Numbered from the stretch's first letter, positions 1 through 8,020 are shown. The stretch is 64,000 bases of DNA from Halothermothrix sp. (GCA_016841825.1 JAENYK010000006.1:124001-188000); one strand, 5' to 3'. Program-made: numbers and translations. Notes: generated by a model not told the origin, from the sequence alone.

Positions 1-92
1 CTGTTGAGTATTTGAAAGATAAGTGGGAAAAGGCTGAGATTGAATATTATGTAGAGTTTGAACCTGAACTGGAAACAGAACCTGTTAATTAA
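1..92 (+). CDS. 3' end of an unidentified protein
   Basis: An open frame enters from the left edge and stops at TAA 90-92. The visible C-terminal 29 residues are charged and end in an acidic Glu/Pro tail (about FEPELETEPVN). Too little remains to name a family. It runs in the same direction as the small gene that follows, 73 bp downstream, so the two may share a transcript. Confidence 0.5.
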   Translation, partial: VEYLKDKWEKAEIEYYVEFEPELETEPVN

Positions 93-165
93 AAATGTGA
101 ATAACCCTTGATATGTACGCGGATACTAATAGAAAATCCATGTACAAAGAGGGGGAATTAATCAA

Positions 166-324
166 ATGTCCAATGAGTTAATGAATCGCCTGGAGCAGCA
201 GTTTTACAAGTATTGTGAAATGTATGATAACAATATTATTGCTATCTGCAAAGAAAAGAACGTTGGAGTGGATATGAATACCCTGAAACAGGTTTTGGAT
301 GATGCAAAGCACCGCACTGTTTAA
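166..324 (+). CDS. small 52-aa protein of unknown function
   Basis: The ATG at 166 follows a purine-rich ribosome binding site (AGAGGGGGA near 147-155) at good spacing, and the frame is open to TAA at 322-324. The 52-residue product begins MSNELMNRLEQQFYKYCEMY and has no signal peptide or membrane segment. It is mostly helix-forming, with two cysteines (CEMY and AICKE). I do not recognise a family. A repeat copy begins 10 bp after the stop. The strong SD and codon use like its neighbours support a real gene; function unknown. Confidence 0.55.
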   Translation: MSNELMNRLEQQFYKYCEMYDNNIIAICKEKNVGVDMNTLKQVLDDAKHRTV

Positions 325-333
325 TAACAAACA

Positions 334-463
334 TTTAACGACATATTAGAAGGAAAGCCTTCCGATTTTTATTGGTAGGAGTATAATACTTCAGTGGAGG
401 TACAATCCTCTTCTGAAGTCGTTAACCCTGGGCATTAATAGTTTGCTGTTAATGTATCTTTAA
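334..463 (+). repeat. structured intergenic repeat, copy 1
   Basis: First of at least eight copies. It starts with TTTAACGAC and ends near CTTTAA. The best-formed hairpin (388-419) pairs ACTTCAG with CTGAAGT plus GAGG with CCTC. The 3' strand CTTCTGAAGTCGTTAA (411-424) can instead pair with the 5' strand TTAACGAC..TTAGAAG (335-352). A second hairpin at about 434-452 closes TTAATAG on CTGTTAA. It is followed by terminator-like hairpin 481-520 and then by copy 2. Confidence 0.75.
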
Positions 464-480
464 CTTAAATTTAAAGAGTT

Positions 481-520
481 AGAAACCTTGCGTCTGCTGT
501 GAGGTTTCTTTCTTTTTTCT
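481..520 (+). terminator. probable intrinsic terminator between repeat copies 1 and 2
   Basis: AGAAACCT (481-488) pairs with AGGTTTCT (502-509) and is followed by a T-rich tract. It ends any transcript coming through the 52-aa gene and repeat copy 1, before copy 2. Confidence 0.6.
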
Positions 521-598
521 GCAGATATTTTTTAAAAATGCATAATTATCCTGGTTTGTACCACATAAAATGGAGTGTGAGACAAAGTACCGGTTCAG

Positions 599-740
599 TT
601 TTAACGACATTCAGAGGTAAGTCTCCCGGTCTTTATAGGAGGGAGTGAATGACTAAGTAGTGTTTACTTCGGTGGAGATAATTTCCCTTTCTAAAATCGC
701 TAAACTAAAGAATTAACAGCTTGTTGTTAATACAACTTTA
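599..740 (+). repeat. structured intergenic repeat, copy 2
   Basis: Matches copy 1 in order and orientation: TTTTAACGAC start, inner hairpin CTCCC..GGGAG (622-646), TACTTCGGTGGAG segment, then AATTAACAGCTTGTTGTTAA. Its 3' strand (CTAAAATCGCTAAAC) is partly degenerate, so the closing stem is weak. The final hairpin keeps pairing through a C-to-T change that gives a G-U pair. It lies 154 bp upstream of exbB. Confidence 0.7.
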
Positions 741-894
741 TTAAAATAGAAATTTTTACATGTCGTACTTGTTGGAAATAGGTCATATGTCCCTGGCTAT
801 ACCTTAGTAATTAAGAAGGATATTCTGTTTTAGGCGTCGAAATTATAACTAAATAATCAGCAAGAATATAAAATTTATGGGGAGGTTATTGAAT

Positions 895-1524
895 ATGCTG
901 GAATTTTTGAAACAAGGTGGTCCAACTATTTATCCGCTAATCGCTTGTTCTGTTATTGGTTTTGCCGTAGTACTCGAGAGACTTATCTATTTTCGGAAAG
1001 TCAAGAATAATAATTTCCGAATGTTTAAGAAGATAGAGCTTTTGATTATTGAAGGTGAGATAACCCATGCAGCTCATGAATTAAAGAATGAACGTGGTCC
1101 TGTTGCCAAAATTGTAGCTGCTGGTCTGGCTCATTATGGTCAAGACCGTCAATTAATTGAAGAACATATTCGGGTTGCCGGAGAACATGAAGTTCACAAG
1201 ATGGAAAAAAATCTGTCTATTTTAGATGTTATCGCTACTATTTCACCACTATTGGGGCTTTTGGGTACAGTCTTGGGAATAATTGCTAGCTTTAACATTT
1301 TGGGGGCTGCAGTTGATGGAATGGCTGCACCTGCCCAGTTAAGTGTGGGAATTGCCGCTGCTCTGATCAGTACTGCGGTTGGTCTGATTATTGCAATTCC
1401 TGCTATGTTATGTTATTCCTATTTTGTGAGTATAGTAGATTATAACACTAAAGAGATGAATAAATGGAGTGTTGAACTACTAGATCTCTTGAGTCATAGG
1501 GGTGAAGAAAATGTTCAAATCTAG
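895..1524 (+). CDS. exbB: ExbB/TolQ/MotA-family proton channel subunit
   Basis: The 209-residue product is the channel-forming partner that, with ExbD, uses the proton-motive force to energise TonB. Three membrane segments are visible, at about residues 10-30, 112-135 and 145-172. The last two contain the Gly/Ala/Thr-rich signature of the family (SPLLGLLGTVLGII and GIAAALISTAVGL). I chose ATG 895, not the upstream in-frame ATG 877, because GGGGAGGTTA lies between them at correct SD spacing for 895. The 3' end overlaps exbD by 14 bp, implying translational coupling. A MotA-type flagellar role is unlikely given the exbD and tonB neighbours. Confidence 0.9.
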   Translation: MLEFLKQGGPTIYPLIACSVIGFAVVLERLIYFRKVKNNNFRMFKKIELLIIEGEITHAAHELKNERGPVAKIVAAGLAHYGQDRQLIEEHIRVAGEHEVHKMEKNLSILDVIATISPLLGLLGTVLGIIASFNILGAAVDGMAAPAQLSVGIAAALISTAVGLIIAIPAMLCYSYFVSIVDYNTKEMNKWSVELLDLLSHRGEENVQI

Positions 1525-1924
1525 GCTGAAAAAGCGAACACGGATTGACATCGTCCCAATGATAGATGTTATCTTCTTTTTACTTGTTTTCTTTATGCTG
1601 TTCACCACTTTTAAGACCACTCCCTATGGTTTTGATTTAAAACTGCCAAAAGCTACAATGGTGGTTGAGACTGAATCGAGTAATATTTTAATCAATATCT
1701 CCAGTGATGGGCAGCTGTTTTTAAAGGATAAAGCGGTTACCATAACCGAGTTAAAGAATCAGGTTAAGCTAAATCTGGTCAATAATCCAGAGACTGCTGT
1801 TGTAATTAAAGCAGACGAGAAAGCAGAGTACAAATATTTAATTCAGGTGATGGATGCAGTAAGCCAGGTGGGAGGGTCTAAATTCTCTCTGGCTGCTGAT
1901 AAAACAAACGAAAGTAATAATTAG
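1511..1924 (+). CDS. exbD: ExbD/TolR-family biopolymer transport protein
   Basis: The 137-residue protein has a basic N-terminus, one membrane helix (about 14-33) and a periplasmic C-terminal domain, as in ExbD/TolR. The proton-carrying Asp of the family is present in PMIDVIF (Asp19). ATG 1511 was chosen because AGGGGTGA (1498-1505) gives good spacing; an in-frame GTG at 1502 lies inside that SD. It overlaps exbB and ends 11 bp before tonB, so the three form one operon. TolR is the alternative name, but TonB, rather than TolA, follows. Confidence 0.9.
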   Translation: MFKSRLKKRTRIDIVPMIDVIFFLLVFFMLFTTFKTTPYGFDLKLPKATMVVETESSNILINISSDGQLFLKDKAVTITELKNQVKLNLVNNPETAVVIKADEKAEYKYLIQVMDAVSQVGGSKFSLAADKTNESNN

Positions 1925-1935
1925 GGGATGATAAT

Positions 1936-3033
1936 ATGAGCAGGCAGCAAAAGGACAAATCTTTCTTAAAATATTATATTGTCATCTCATTGGCGATCCA
2001 TCTGGGAATCCTGATTTTAATTCCTTTTGACCCGGCGATTGTGGCTACGAAAGGCTTTGTGGAGACTAATGGTCAGTTTTATGATGTGGAGTTAGTTCAG
2101 TTAAAAAATGAACAGACCGAAGTTCCGACACCCGGTCAAACTGTCTCCCAGGAAGATGAAGTTGTTAAACCAGAAGCAGAGATCCAACCAGAACAGAAAC
2201 CAGTTGAAAAACCTCCCATAGAAGAACCTAAACCAGAAGAGAAAACACAGGGAATTCCAGGTTCGGAAGATAAACCAATCGAGACCGAGGCAAATATAGA
2301 GAAACTTCCAACTGAACCACAAGAAGAGCCAAATGAAGATACTACGTTTGAAGAACAATCTCAACCTCTTGAGGAACCTCAATCTCAGGAGCAGTCTCAG
2401 TCAACAGTGGTGGAACCTGAGAAGAACCTCGAACCTTTACCTGAAAATGAACCGGTTGTTGAACAACAACCATCAGAGCCAACTGAACCTGAGATAACTC
2501 CGGAAGAAGTTGTAACCAATGAGAATAGTGATGAAGTTATTGAGATTGAACAGAAACCTGAACCAGATATTGAGCCCGAACCAGAGACGCAACCGATAGA
2601 ACCAGTTTCAGAAGAACCTGCATCAACTGAAGAAGAATCAGAGATTACCGGAACTGTTCCTTCGACTCCAGTTGAGACAGGAGACCCAGAACCGGCTGAA
2701 GAACCAGTGGAGGAGAAGAAGCCGGTCTTACCGACAAACGCTCTGGATACGATTACGCAGTCAATGGAACCAGTATACCCTAAAACAGCAGCTAACGAAG
2801 GTGTTGAAGGAACAGTAAATCTTCTGGTTACTGTGGCGGCAACTGGTGAGATTACTTTTACTGAAATAACCAGGGCTTCTGGTAACCTTAGTCTGGATAC
2901 TGTTGCCCTGAATACCATTAAAATGGGCTGGAAGTTCAAACCATACCCATTCCCATATACTGTTCAAGTATCGGTAGAGTTCAAATCCGGAGATGTTAAT
3001 GTAACCCTTGGAGATTTAAAATTTTTGGAGTAA
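1936..3033 (+). CDS. tonB: TonB-like energy transducer with very long Pro/Glu spacer
   Basis: Couples the ExbBD motor to outer-membrane receptors. The 365-residue protein has a short cytoplasmic N-terminus, one membrane helix (about 13-31), a Pro/Glu/Gln-rich spacer from about 60 to 260, and a C-terminal TonB domain (about 270-360) with the conserved YPKTAANEGVEGTV start and a WKFKPYPF strand. The spacer is longer than in E. coli TonB (239 residues in total) and is built from imprecise EPEP/PEQKP repeats. ATG 1936 follows GGGGATGATA. The operon continues into a secreted protein and an SLH protein. No TonB-dependent receptor is in the window, so the substrate cannot be stated. Confidence 0.88.
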   Translation: MSRQQKDKSFLKYYIVISLAIHLGILILIPFDPAIVATKGFVETNGQFYDVELVQLKNEQTEVPTPGQTVSQEDEVVKPEAEIQPEQKPVEKPPIEEPKPEEKTQGIPGSEDKPIETEANIEKLPTEPQEEPNEDTTFEEQSQPLEEPQSQEQSQSTVVEPEKNLEPLPENEPVVEQQPSEPTEPEITPEEVVTNENSDEVIEIEQKPEPDIEPEPETQPIEPVSEEPASTEEESEITGTVPSTPVETGDPEPAEEPVEEKKPVLPTNALDTITQSMEPVYPKTAANEGVEGTVNLLVTVAATGEITFTEITRASGNLSLDTVALNTIKMGWKFKPYPFPYTVQVSVEFKSGDVNVTLGDLKFLE

Positions 3034-3076
3034 TATTCTAGTTCCTGGTTGGGAATGATATAAAAGGAGTGATTCC

Positions 3077-5080
3077 ATGAAAAGATGGCTAATAGTAACT
3101 GGAGTGTTGGCTTTAATCATAGCCATCAGTCTAAATGCCTGTGCCCAACTGGATCAATTTGGCAATCTTCGGTTGGGAAATGAATATATTGAGATTGTAG
3201 TCAATGGTAATGAAGAGAATATGGGACGGTTTGCTGTTGACATTACTGGTGGTAATCCAATAGCCTCTGGTGATGATGGTGAACCTTTGATTTACGGGCG
3301 GCCTAAACCTTGGACATCTTATAGCACTATCTTTTTAGATGGAGAGTATTATGTTTTTGGGGGAAAGACTGAACAAAGGGCTGGCCGCGAAGCAAACTAT
3401 GGGGAGGTGGTCTTACCACCAACTATTATTTCAGATAGTGGTCAGAAAGCAATCACTACTACTGGTTTATTTGGTAACGTAGAGGTGGAACAGATTTTGA
3501 CTTTTTCCAAAAGTAGTACTACAGGTTTGTTTGACACTGTATTAATCAAATATCGTTTCACTAATTTGGACGAGGTTCCGCGTAAAATCGGTTTGCGGGT
3601 TATGATGGATACGATGTTAGGTACTAATGATGGAGCTCCTTTTAGAGTTGGTGAGAAAGCAATCACTACCGATACTTATTTTATTAAAGGAAATCTACCT
3701 GATTTCTGGCAGGCTTTTGATGCCTTGAGCAATCCGAAAGTTACTGCCCAGGGAACTATCAAAGGGCCAGATGTTACTATACCTGATAAAGTGTATTTTG
3801 CTGATTGGGGAAGTATGGCAGATGGCCTCTGGGAGTTTAAATTCGATCCAGGTCAGGAGTTCTGGCGCGAAGGAGAGTTTGAACTGGATAGTGCGATTGC
3901 TTTGTATTGGGCTCCGATGATGTTAGAACCCGGGCAGTCCCAGACCTATGTAACCAAATATGGTCTCGGTGGTATTACTGTTGTTCCCGGATTACTATCT
4001 TTAGGAGTCACTTCTCCTGCTGAGGTTATTTTTGATACCCAGACTACTTCCTTCCCGGTCGTCGCTTATATCGAGAATACCTCAGAGATTGTGACTAAAG
4101 ATGTAACAGCCAGGATTATTTTGCCTGAAGGTTTTGAGGTTACTGGTAGTGAGAGTATGAAAGATCTGGGGAATTTGCAGCCAGGCAGCACTGCTCAGGT
4201 AGCCTGGAATGTGATACCTGTTCCCGGGCATAGTGTACCGGCAAATATTACTTATACTGTCAAAGTGGAAGCCAGTAATACTGATAGCAATCAGGTGCAG
4301 CGTCAGGTCAGTTTTACACCACCACCTACCTTGACCACAAAACTGGAGTATCCAACCGATCTGGGTGTTCAGGAAGCTAAATTGTCACCCAATCCTTTTG
4401 ATTTGTTGGTAAAGATCAAGAATGAAGGTGGTTCTCCTGCTTATGAAGTCAAAACTCAGGTAGTTTTACCACCAGGTCTGGATTTTGCAGCAAAGGAGAA
4501 GATGAGTAAATATATCGGTATGTTAAATCCAGGAGAAGAGTATCTGATCCCCTGGAAAGTTAAAGTACTGGATGAGATTTATGGAAAGATGCCTTTTGAG
4601 GTTGATATCTTCTCTCTTAACAGTCAAAAGAATGCTATAATTGGTAATCTGAACATTCCCAAGTTGAACAATAAACTCTATCTGATTCCTTTAAAACAGG
4701 AGATCAAAGTTGGAGAATATTTTGGAGTTCAAATTAAAGTAGCAAATGTAGAAGATATGAGTAATATCGCTTTGAATTTGACTTACGATCCTGTTCAAGC
4801 TAAAGCCATGTATGTCTCAAGAGGTACTATTTTCATTCTTGATGATGATCATTTACCATGGAATGAACCTCTGGTGGATCGTGAACAGGGTTTAATTAGT
4901 GGAATAGGTGGAGATCTATCTAATTCTACCTTACAGGATGGGGTGATTGGAGAGATCTACTTTAAGGCTGTACAGACCGGGCCTTTGGTATTAAAATTTA
5001 GTGAGCTTTTATTTACAGATAGTAATGGAGATCCCGTTACTATAAATACTGAAGATTTGACGTTGGAGATTAGAGAGTAA
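3077..5080 (+). CDS. secreted multidomain protein with CARDB-like and cohesin-like domains
   Basis: The 667-residue protein has an N-terminal signal peptide (about 1-24, ending near NACA). Residues 30-310 form a beta-rich region I cannot assign. Two immunoglobulin-like repeats follow at about 315-410 and 420-525, with phrases such as VTARIILPEGFEVTGSES typical of CARDB/DUF11 domains. A cohesin-like beta-sandwich lies at about 535-665 (ALNLTYDPVQAKAMYVSRG, ending IGEIYFKA and FTDSNGDPV). A cysteine in NACAQL could be a lipobox, which would make it a lipoprotein. It lies 43 bp after tonB with an AAAAGGAGTG SD, and 16 bp before the SLH gene. Role inferred as envelope or surface binding; no catalytic motif is visible. 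Confidence 0.65.
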   Translation: MKRWLIVTGVLALIIAISLNACAQLDQFGNLRLGNEYIEIVVNGNEENMGRFAVDITGGNPIASGDDGEPLIYGRPKPWTSYSTIFLDGEYYVFGGKTEQRAGREANYGEVVLPPTIISDSGQKAITTTGLFGNVEVEQILTFSKSSTTGLFDTVLIKYRFTNLDEVPRKIGLRVMMDTMLGTNDGAPFRVGEKAITTDTYFIKGNLPDFWQAFDALSNPKVTAQGTIKGPDVTIPDKVYFADWGSMADGLWEFKFDPGQEFWREGEFELDSAIALYWAPMMLEPGQSQTYVTKYGLGGITVVPGLLSLGVTSPAEVIFDTQTTSFPVVAYIENTSEIVTKDVTARIILPEGFEVTGSESMKDLGNLQPGSTAQVAWNVIPVPGHSVPANITYTVKVEASNTDSNQVQRQVSFTPPPTLTTKLEYPTDLGVQEAKLSPNPFDLLVKIKNEGGSPAYEVKTQVVLPPGLDFAAKEKMSKYIGMLNPGEEYLIPWKVKVLDEIYGKMPFEVDIFSLNSQKNAIIGNLNIPKLNNKLYLIPLKQEIKVGEYFGVQIKVANVEDMSNIALNLTYDPVQAKAMYVSRGTIFILDDDHLPWNEPLVDREQGLISGIGGDLSNSTLQDGVIGEIYFKAVQTGPLVLKFSELLFTDSNGDPVTINTEDLTLEIRE

Positions 5081-5096
5081 AAAGGAGGTTAAATAG

Positions 5097-5834
5097 ATGA
5101 AACGGCGATGGATTGTAGTGCTGGCCCTGGTATTTATCGTAGGAGTGGGTTCCAGCAGCTTTGCGGCTGATATTAAAGATGTTGATCCTTCCCATTGGGC
5201 TTACCAGAATGTAAAAATGTTGATTGATAAAGGCTATATCTCTCTTTATGAAGATAGTACATTCCGCGGGGATAGAAATGTTACCAGATACCAATTGGCG
5301 GAGATTGTGGCTAAGATTTTAACAAATATGAATAGTGGTACAGTAACAGCTTCTGAGGGTGATATCAAGACTATTCGTGAATTGGCAGTCGAGTTACGTA
5401 AAGAGTTAGTTGATGTAGTCCAGAAGCAAGGTTTGTTCAGTGAAGAGATAGACCAATTAAAGAAAAATCAGATTGTGGTAAAAGAGGATATCGCCCGGAG
5501 TCAACAACAGGTGCTGGAGATCATTGATCAGTTAATTCGTTTAAAAGAGTTAGAACAGAAATATGATGCAGTCACTCAAGAACAGGATGTGATCAAAGAA
5601 CAGATCATTGCCTTAGAACAAAAGATGGATGAAGGTGTTGCATCTGGTATTGGGCAATTGAGGCCTCAGATAACTGAGATAGATCAAGTAAGTAGAACCA
5701 ATGCTCAGACGATTGCTCTACTGCAGGAGGAGAACAATCAACTCCGAAACGATATAGCTAATTTGCAGGAGAAGAATAGTCGGATGCTATATTATATCAT
5801 TGGAGGAGTTTTGATCGCTATACTTATTCGTTAA
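5097..5834 (+). CDS. SLH-domain coiled-coil protein with C-terminal membrane anchor
   Basis: The 245-residue protein has a signal peptide (about 1-23, ending SSFAA), a single SLH domain (about 25-80: DVDPSHWAYQNVKMLIDKGYI and the TRYQLAEIVAKIL helix), a long coiled coil (about 90-225) and a C-terminal hydrophobic helix (YYIIGGVLIAILI) at the very end. SLH domains bind secondary cell-wall polymer on peptidoglycan. In outer-membrane Firmicutes such proteins (OmpM type) tether the outer membrane, but those end in a beta-barrel rather than one helix, so this is a smaller variant. It shares an operon with TonB; SD AAAGGAGGT lies 8 bp upstream. The tether role is inferred from layout only. Confidence 0.75.
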   Translation: MKRRWIVVLALVFIVGVGSSSFAADIKDVDPSHWAYQNVKMLIDKGYISLYEDSTFRGDRNVTRYQLAEIVAKILTNMNSGTVTASEGDIKTIRELAVELRKELVDVVQKQGLFSEEIDQLKKNQIVVKEDIARSQQQVLEIIDQLIRLKELEQKYDAVTQEQDVIKEQIIALEQKMDEGVASGIGQLRPQITEIDQVSRTNAQTIALLQEENNQLRNDIANLQEKNSRMLYYIIGGVLIAILIR

Positions 5835-5897
5835 TCTGGAGATAAAATCCAGAGTATCAAGGTAACCGAACAGGAAGATTAGAAGGAGTGGAGTAGG

Positions 5898-6341
5898 GTG
5901 GACAGAACTTTTATGATGATCAAACCCGATGGTGTTCAACGTGGTCTAGTGGGAGAGATCATCAAACGGGTTGAACAGAAGGGCTTAAAGATAGTTGCGA
6001 TGAAGTTGTTGAAAATATCTAAAGAATTGGCAGCTCAGCATTATGCTGAACATATTTATAAAGATTTTTATCCTGATCTCGAAAGATTTATCACTTCTGG
6101 GCCAGTTCTGGCTCTGGTGCTAGAAGGTACCAATGCTATTGAGATTGTCAGACATTTAAATGGGGCTACTGATCCGCGGGAGGCGCTACCTGGTACTATT
6201 AGAGGAGATCTGGCTTTATTTAAGACGATGAACATTGTCCATGGTTCTGACTCGCAAAAAAGTGCTGAGCGTGAGATTAAGTTGTTCTTCAGTCAGAGTG
6301 AGATTTTGGAGTATGAGCGATCAATCGACAAATGGATTTAA
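5898..6341 (+). CDS. ndk: nucleoside diphosphate kinase
   Basis: Transfers the terminal phosphate between nucleoside triphosphates and diphosphates in the cytoplasm. The 147-residue length is normal for the family. The N-terminal RTFMMIKPDGVQRGLVGE and the active-site NIVHGSDS with phospho-acceptor His115 are intact, as are the nucleotide-binding RHLNGATDP and LPGTIRGD segments. The start is GTG 5898 behind AAGGAGTGGAG. It is co-directional with the SLH gene (63 bp gap, containing a small TCTGGA/TCCAGA hairpin) and is followed by a strong terminator. Confidence 0.96.
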   Translation: MDRTFMMIKPDGVQRGLVGEIIKRVEQKGLKIVAMKLLKISKELAAQHYAEHIYKDFYPDLERFITSGPVLALVLEGTNAIEIVRHLNGATDPREALPGTIRGDLALFKTMNIVHGSDSQKSAEREIKLFFSQSEILEYERSIDKWI

Positions 6342-6344
6342 CAC

Positions 6345-6378
6345 AACTAGAGGCATTGTTTTTGCAGTGCCTCTAGTT
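6345..6378 (+). terminator. intrinsic terminator after ndk
   Basis: AACTAGAGGCA (6345-6355) pairs perfectly with TGCCTCTAGTT (6368-6378), followed by ATTATTA. It closes the exbB-ndk stretch. Confidence 0.8.
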
Positions 6379-6549
6379 ATTATTACATACTTATATGGTC
6401 AGTAATCAGTCAGTTTCCGAAATTTAGCAGTCAGTTAATTCTTTTTCTCCTACCAATAATTAAGTAAAGGAAAATCTCTATCCCGTGTAGTATTAATAAA
6501 CTTACAGACAATAATTGAAATTAATGAATTAACGAAAGGGGAGAAAGTA

Positions 6550-7158
6550 ATGAGGTTTTTTACCAAACCAATTAAAAGAAGTTTGGCAAAATATTTGATT
6601 GTGAATATGATATTGCCATTACTTTTAGTAATTTTTTTAGCCATTCCTGTTTATGCAGAAGAGTTGACTAAAGATGATGCATACAAAGGTCTGCTTATTG
6701 CTGCCCTCCTGGTAATCGTTGCTAAGGTAGCTAAATTGATGTTGGCTGAGCAAGATACAACACCTGGCAATAACGACTCTGGACCACCACCGTATGGATA
6801 TACTGCAGAAGATTTGGAGATCTTAGCTAAAGTTATCTATGCTGAATCCCGGGGTGAACCATATGAGGGTCAAGTAGCTGTAGGGGCGGTAGTGATTAAT
6901 CGGGTAAACGATTCTCAATTTCCGAATACTATTCGCGGGGTAGTTTATGCTCCTAATCAGTTTACTTCAGTTAGTGATGGACAGATTAATCTGACTCCCA
7001 ATGCTACTGCTTATAAAGCTGCAAAAGAGGCTATGGCTGGTAAAGATCCGACTTTTAGAGCGATCTATTTCTATAATCCTAAAACTGCCCGTAACAAAGA
7101 TTTTTTTAAACGATTAACGGTTACAGTTGAGATTGGTAACCATGTCTTTTTGAAATAA
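6550..7158 (+). CDS. SleB/CwlJ-type cell wall hydrolase
   Basis: Predicted peptidoglycan hydrolase of the spore-cortex lytic Hydrolase_2 family. The 202-residue protein has a hydrophobic N-terminal signal or anchor (about 18-37), a second hydrophobic stretch (about 47-62) and the catalytic domain from about 85 to 200. LAKVIYAESRGEPYEGQVAVGAVVINR carries the family's catalytic Glu (in YAESRGE), and YFYNPKTA is also conserved. SleB proper has an N-terminal peptidoglycan-binding domain, which is absent, so a vegetative or CwlJ-like role is possible. SD AAAGGGGAGAAAG precedes ATG 6550. Confidence 0.85.
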   Translation: MRFFTKPIKRSLAKYLIVNMILPLLLVIFLAIPVYAEELTKDDAYKGLLIAALLVIVAKVAKLMLAEQDTTPGNNDSGPPPYGYTAEDLEILAKVIYAESRGEPYEGQVAVGAVVINRVNDSQFPNTIRGVVYAPNQFTSVSDGQINLTPNATAYKAAKEAMAGKDPTFRAIYFYNPKTARNKDFFKRLTVTVEIGNHVFLK

Positions 7159-7165
7159 AATTAGT

Positions 7166-7194
7166 TTGACAGAATTAGTACAATATGATAATAT
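7166..7194 (+). promoter_or_regulatory. sigma-A promoter for the cold-shock gene
   Basis: TTGACA (7166-7171) and TAATAT (7189-7194) are separated by 17 bp. Transcription would start near 7201, giving a leader of about 58 nt before the cold-shock start codon. Confidence 0.7.
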
Positions 7195-7258
7195 GTAATT
7201 ATTAGTAGTCGTAAGGATTTACTAAAATTTTTCAAAGCTTTTAGGAGGAATGTGTAAC

Positions 7259-7459
7259 ATGGAACGCGGAGTAGTTAAATGGTTTAATAATCAGAAGGGG
7301 TTTGGCTTTATCTCCAGAGATAATGGTGACGATGTGTTTGTGCATTTTTCAGCTATCACGGGAGATGGATTTAAAAGTCTGGAGGAAGGTCAAGATGTTC
7401 AGTTTGAGATCGTCGAAGGAGACCGCGGTCCTCAAGCATCGAATGTAGTTAAGCTTTAA
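7259..7459 (+). CDS. cold-shock protein (CspA family)
   Basis: Small single-stranded nucleic-acid-binding protein of the CSD fold that acts as an RNA chaperone. The 66-residue product carries RNP1 (KGFGFISR) and RNP2 (VFVHFSAI), with the usual GVVKWFN opening. ATG 7259 is preferred over ATG 7250 because AGGAGG (7243-7248) sits 10 bp upstream of 7259 and only 1 bp from 7250. It is monocistronic: a consensus promoter is upstream and a terminator directly downstream. Confidence 0.95.
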   Translation: MERGVVKWFNNQKGFGFISRDNGDDVFVHFSAITGDGFKSLEEGQDVQFEIVEGDRGPQASNVVKL

Positions 7460-7471
7460 AATAGCTAGCTC

Positions 7472-7500
7472 AACCTCAGATATAATTATCTGAGGTTTTT
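7472..7500 (+). terminator. intrinsic terminator after the cold-shock gene
   Basis: AACCTCAGATA pairs with TATCTGAGGTT and is followed by TTTTATTT. Confidence 0.8.
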
Positions 7501-7585
7501 ATTTGTCTACATATAGGAAATTATAATCCTTTAGAGTTTTAAATCTTTAATAAAGGAGTATAATAATATTTTAAATAACAAAAAT

Positions 7586-7614
7586 TTGAAAAAAATATTT
7601 TAAAGTGATATAAT
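7586..7614 (+). promoter_or_regulatory. sigma-A promoter for the gene at 7649
   Basis: TTGAAA (7586-7591), 17-bp spacer, TATAAT (7609-7614). The predicted start near 7621 leaves a leader of about 28 nt. Confidence 0.7.
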
Positions 7615-7648
7615 GTAGATAGCAGATGCTTGAGAGGAGATGGATAAG

Positions 7649-8014
7649 ATGACCAAAAAACAATGGAGTGAAGCCAGGATTAAGTTATGTGTGGATATTC
7701 CGGAAGAATTAGCTAAAGGAATTGAGATGATGGCTAATTTGAAAGGAATTTCTAAAGAGAGATTACTTCAATTTTGGATTGAAGATGGATTAGAGAGGGA
7801 TGAGTTACGTTTTGAACGTCTGCTGCTGTTTGCAGAAATCTCTGAGGATTTAGATGAAGAGGGCTATCAACTGCTTACCAGATTAAAAGGCAAGTATTTT
7901 GATGAAGTAGCAGATGAAGAAAGAGGTTTAGACTCCTATCTGGTTAAAAGTCGAACTCTACATAATCAATATCAGGCTACTTCCAGTCCATCCAGTATTT
8001 ATGCTATCAAATAA
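7649..8014 (+). CDS. unidentified 121-aa cytoplasmic protein
   Basis: Soluble, charged protein with no signal peptide or membrane segment. The N-terminal 45 residues (VDIPEELAKGIEMMANLKGISKERLLQFWIEDGLER) look like a ribbon-helix-helix unit: a strand followed by two helices with a 'K..ISKE.LLQ' turn. That suggests DNA binding, but I cannot assign a family with confidence. The C-terminal half is Glu/Asp-rich. ATG 7649 was chosen over the in-frame ATG 7640 because GAGAGGAGA overlaps 7640. It is monocistronic, with its own promoter and a terminator shared with the convergent topoisomerase gene. Confidence 0.65.
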   Translation: MTKKQWSEARIKLCVDIPEELAKGIEMMANLKGISKERLLQFWIEDGLERDELRFERLLLFAEISEDLDEEGYQLLTRLKGKYFDEVADEERGLDSYLVKSRTLHNQYQATSSPSSIYAIK

Positions 8015-8020
8015 TTTATT

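Noticed and set aside
2101-2939. Long minus-strand open frames opposite tonB
   Set aside because: They arise from the repetitive Pro/Glu codons of tonB, have no SD, and encode low-complexity Phe/Trp- or Ser-rich sequence.
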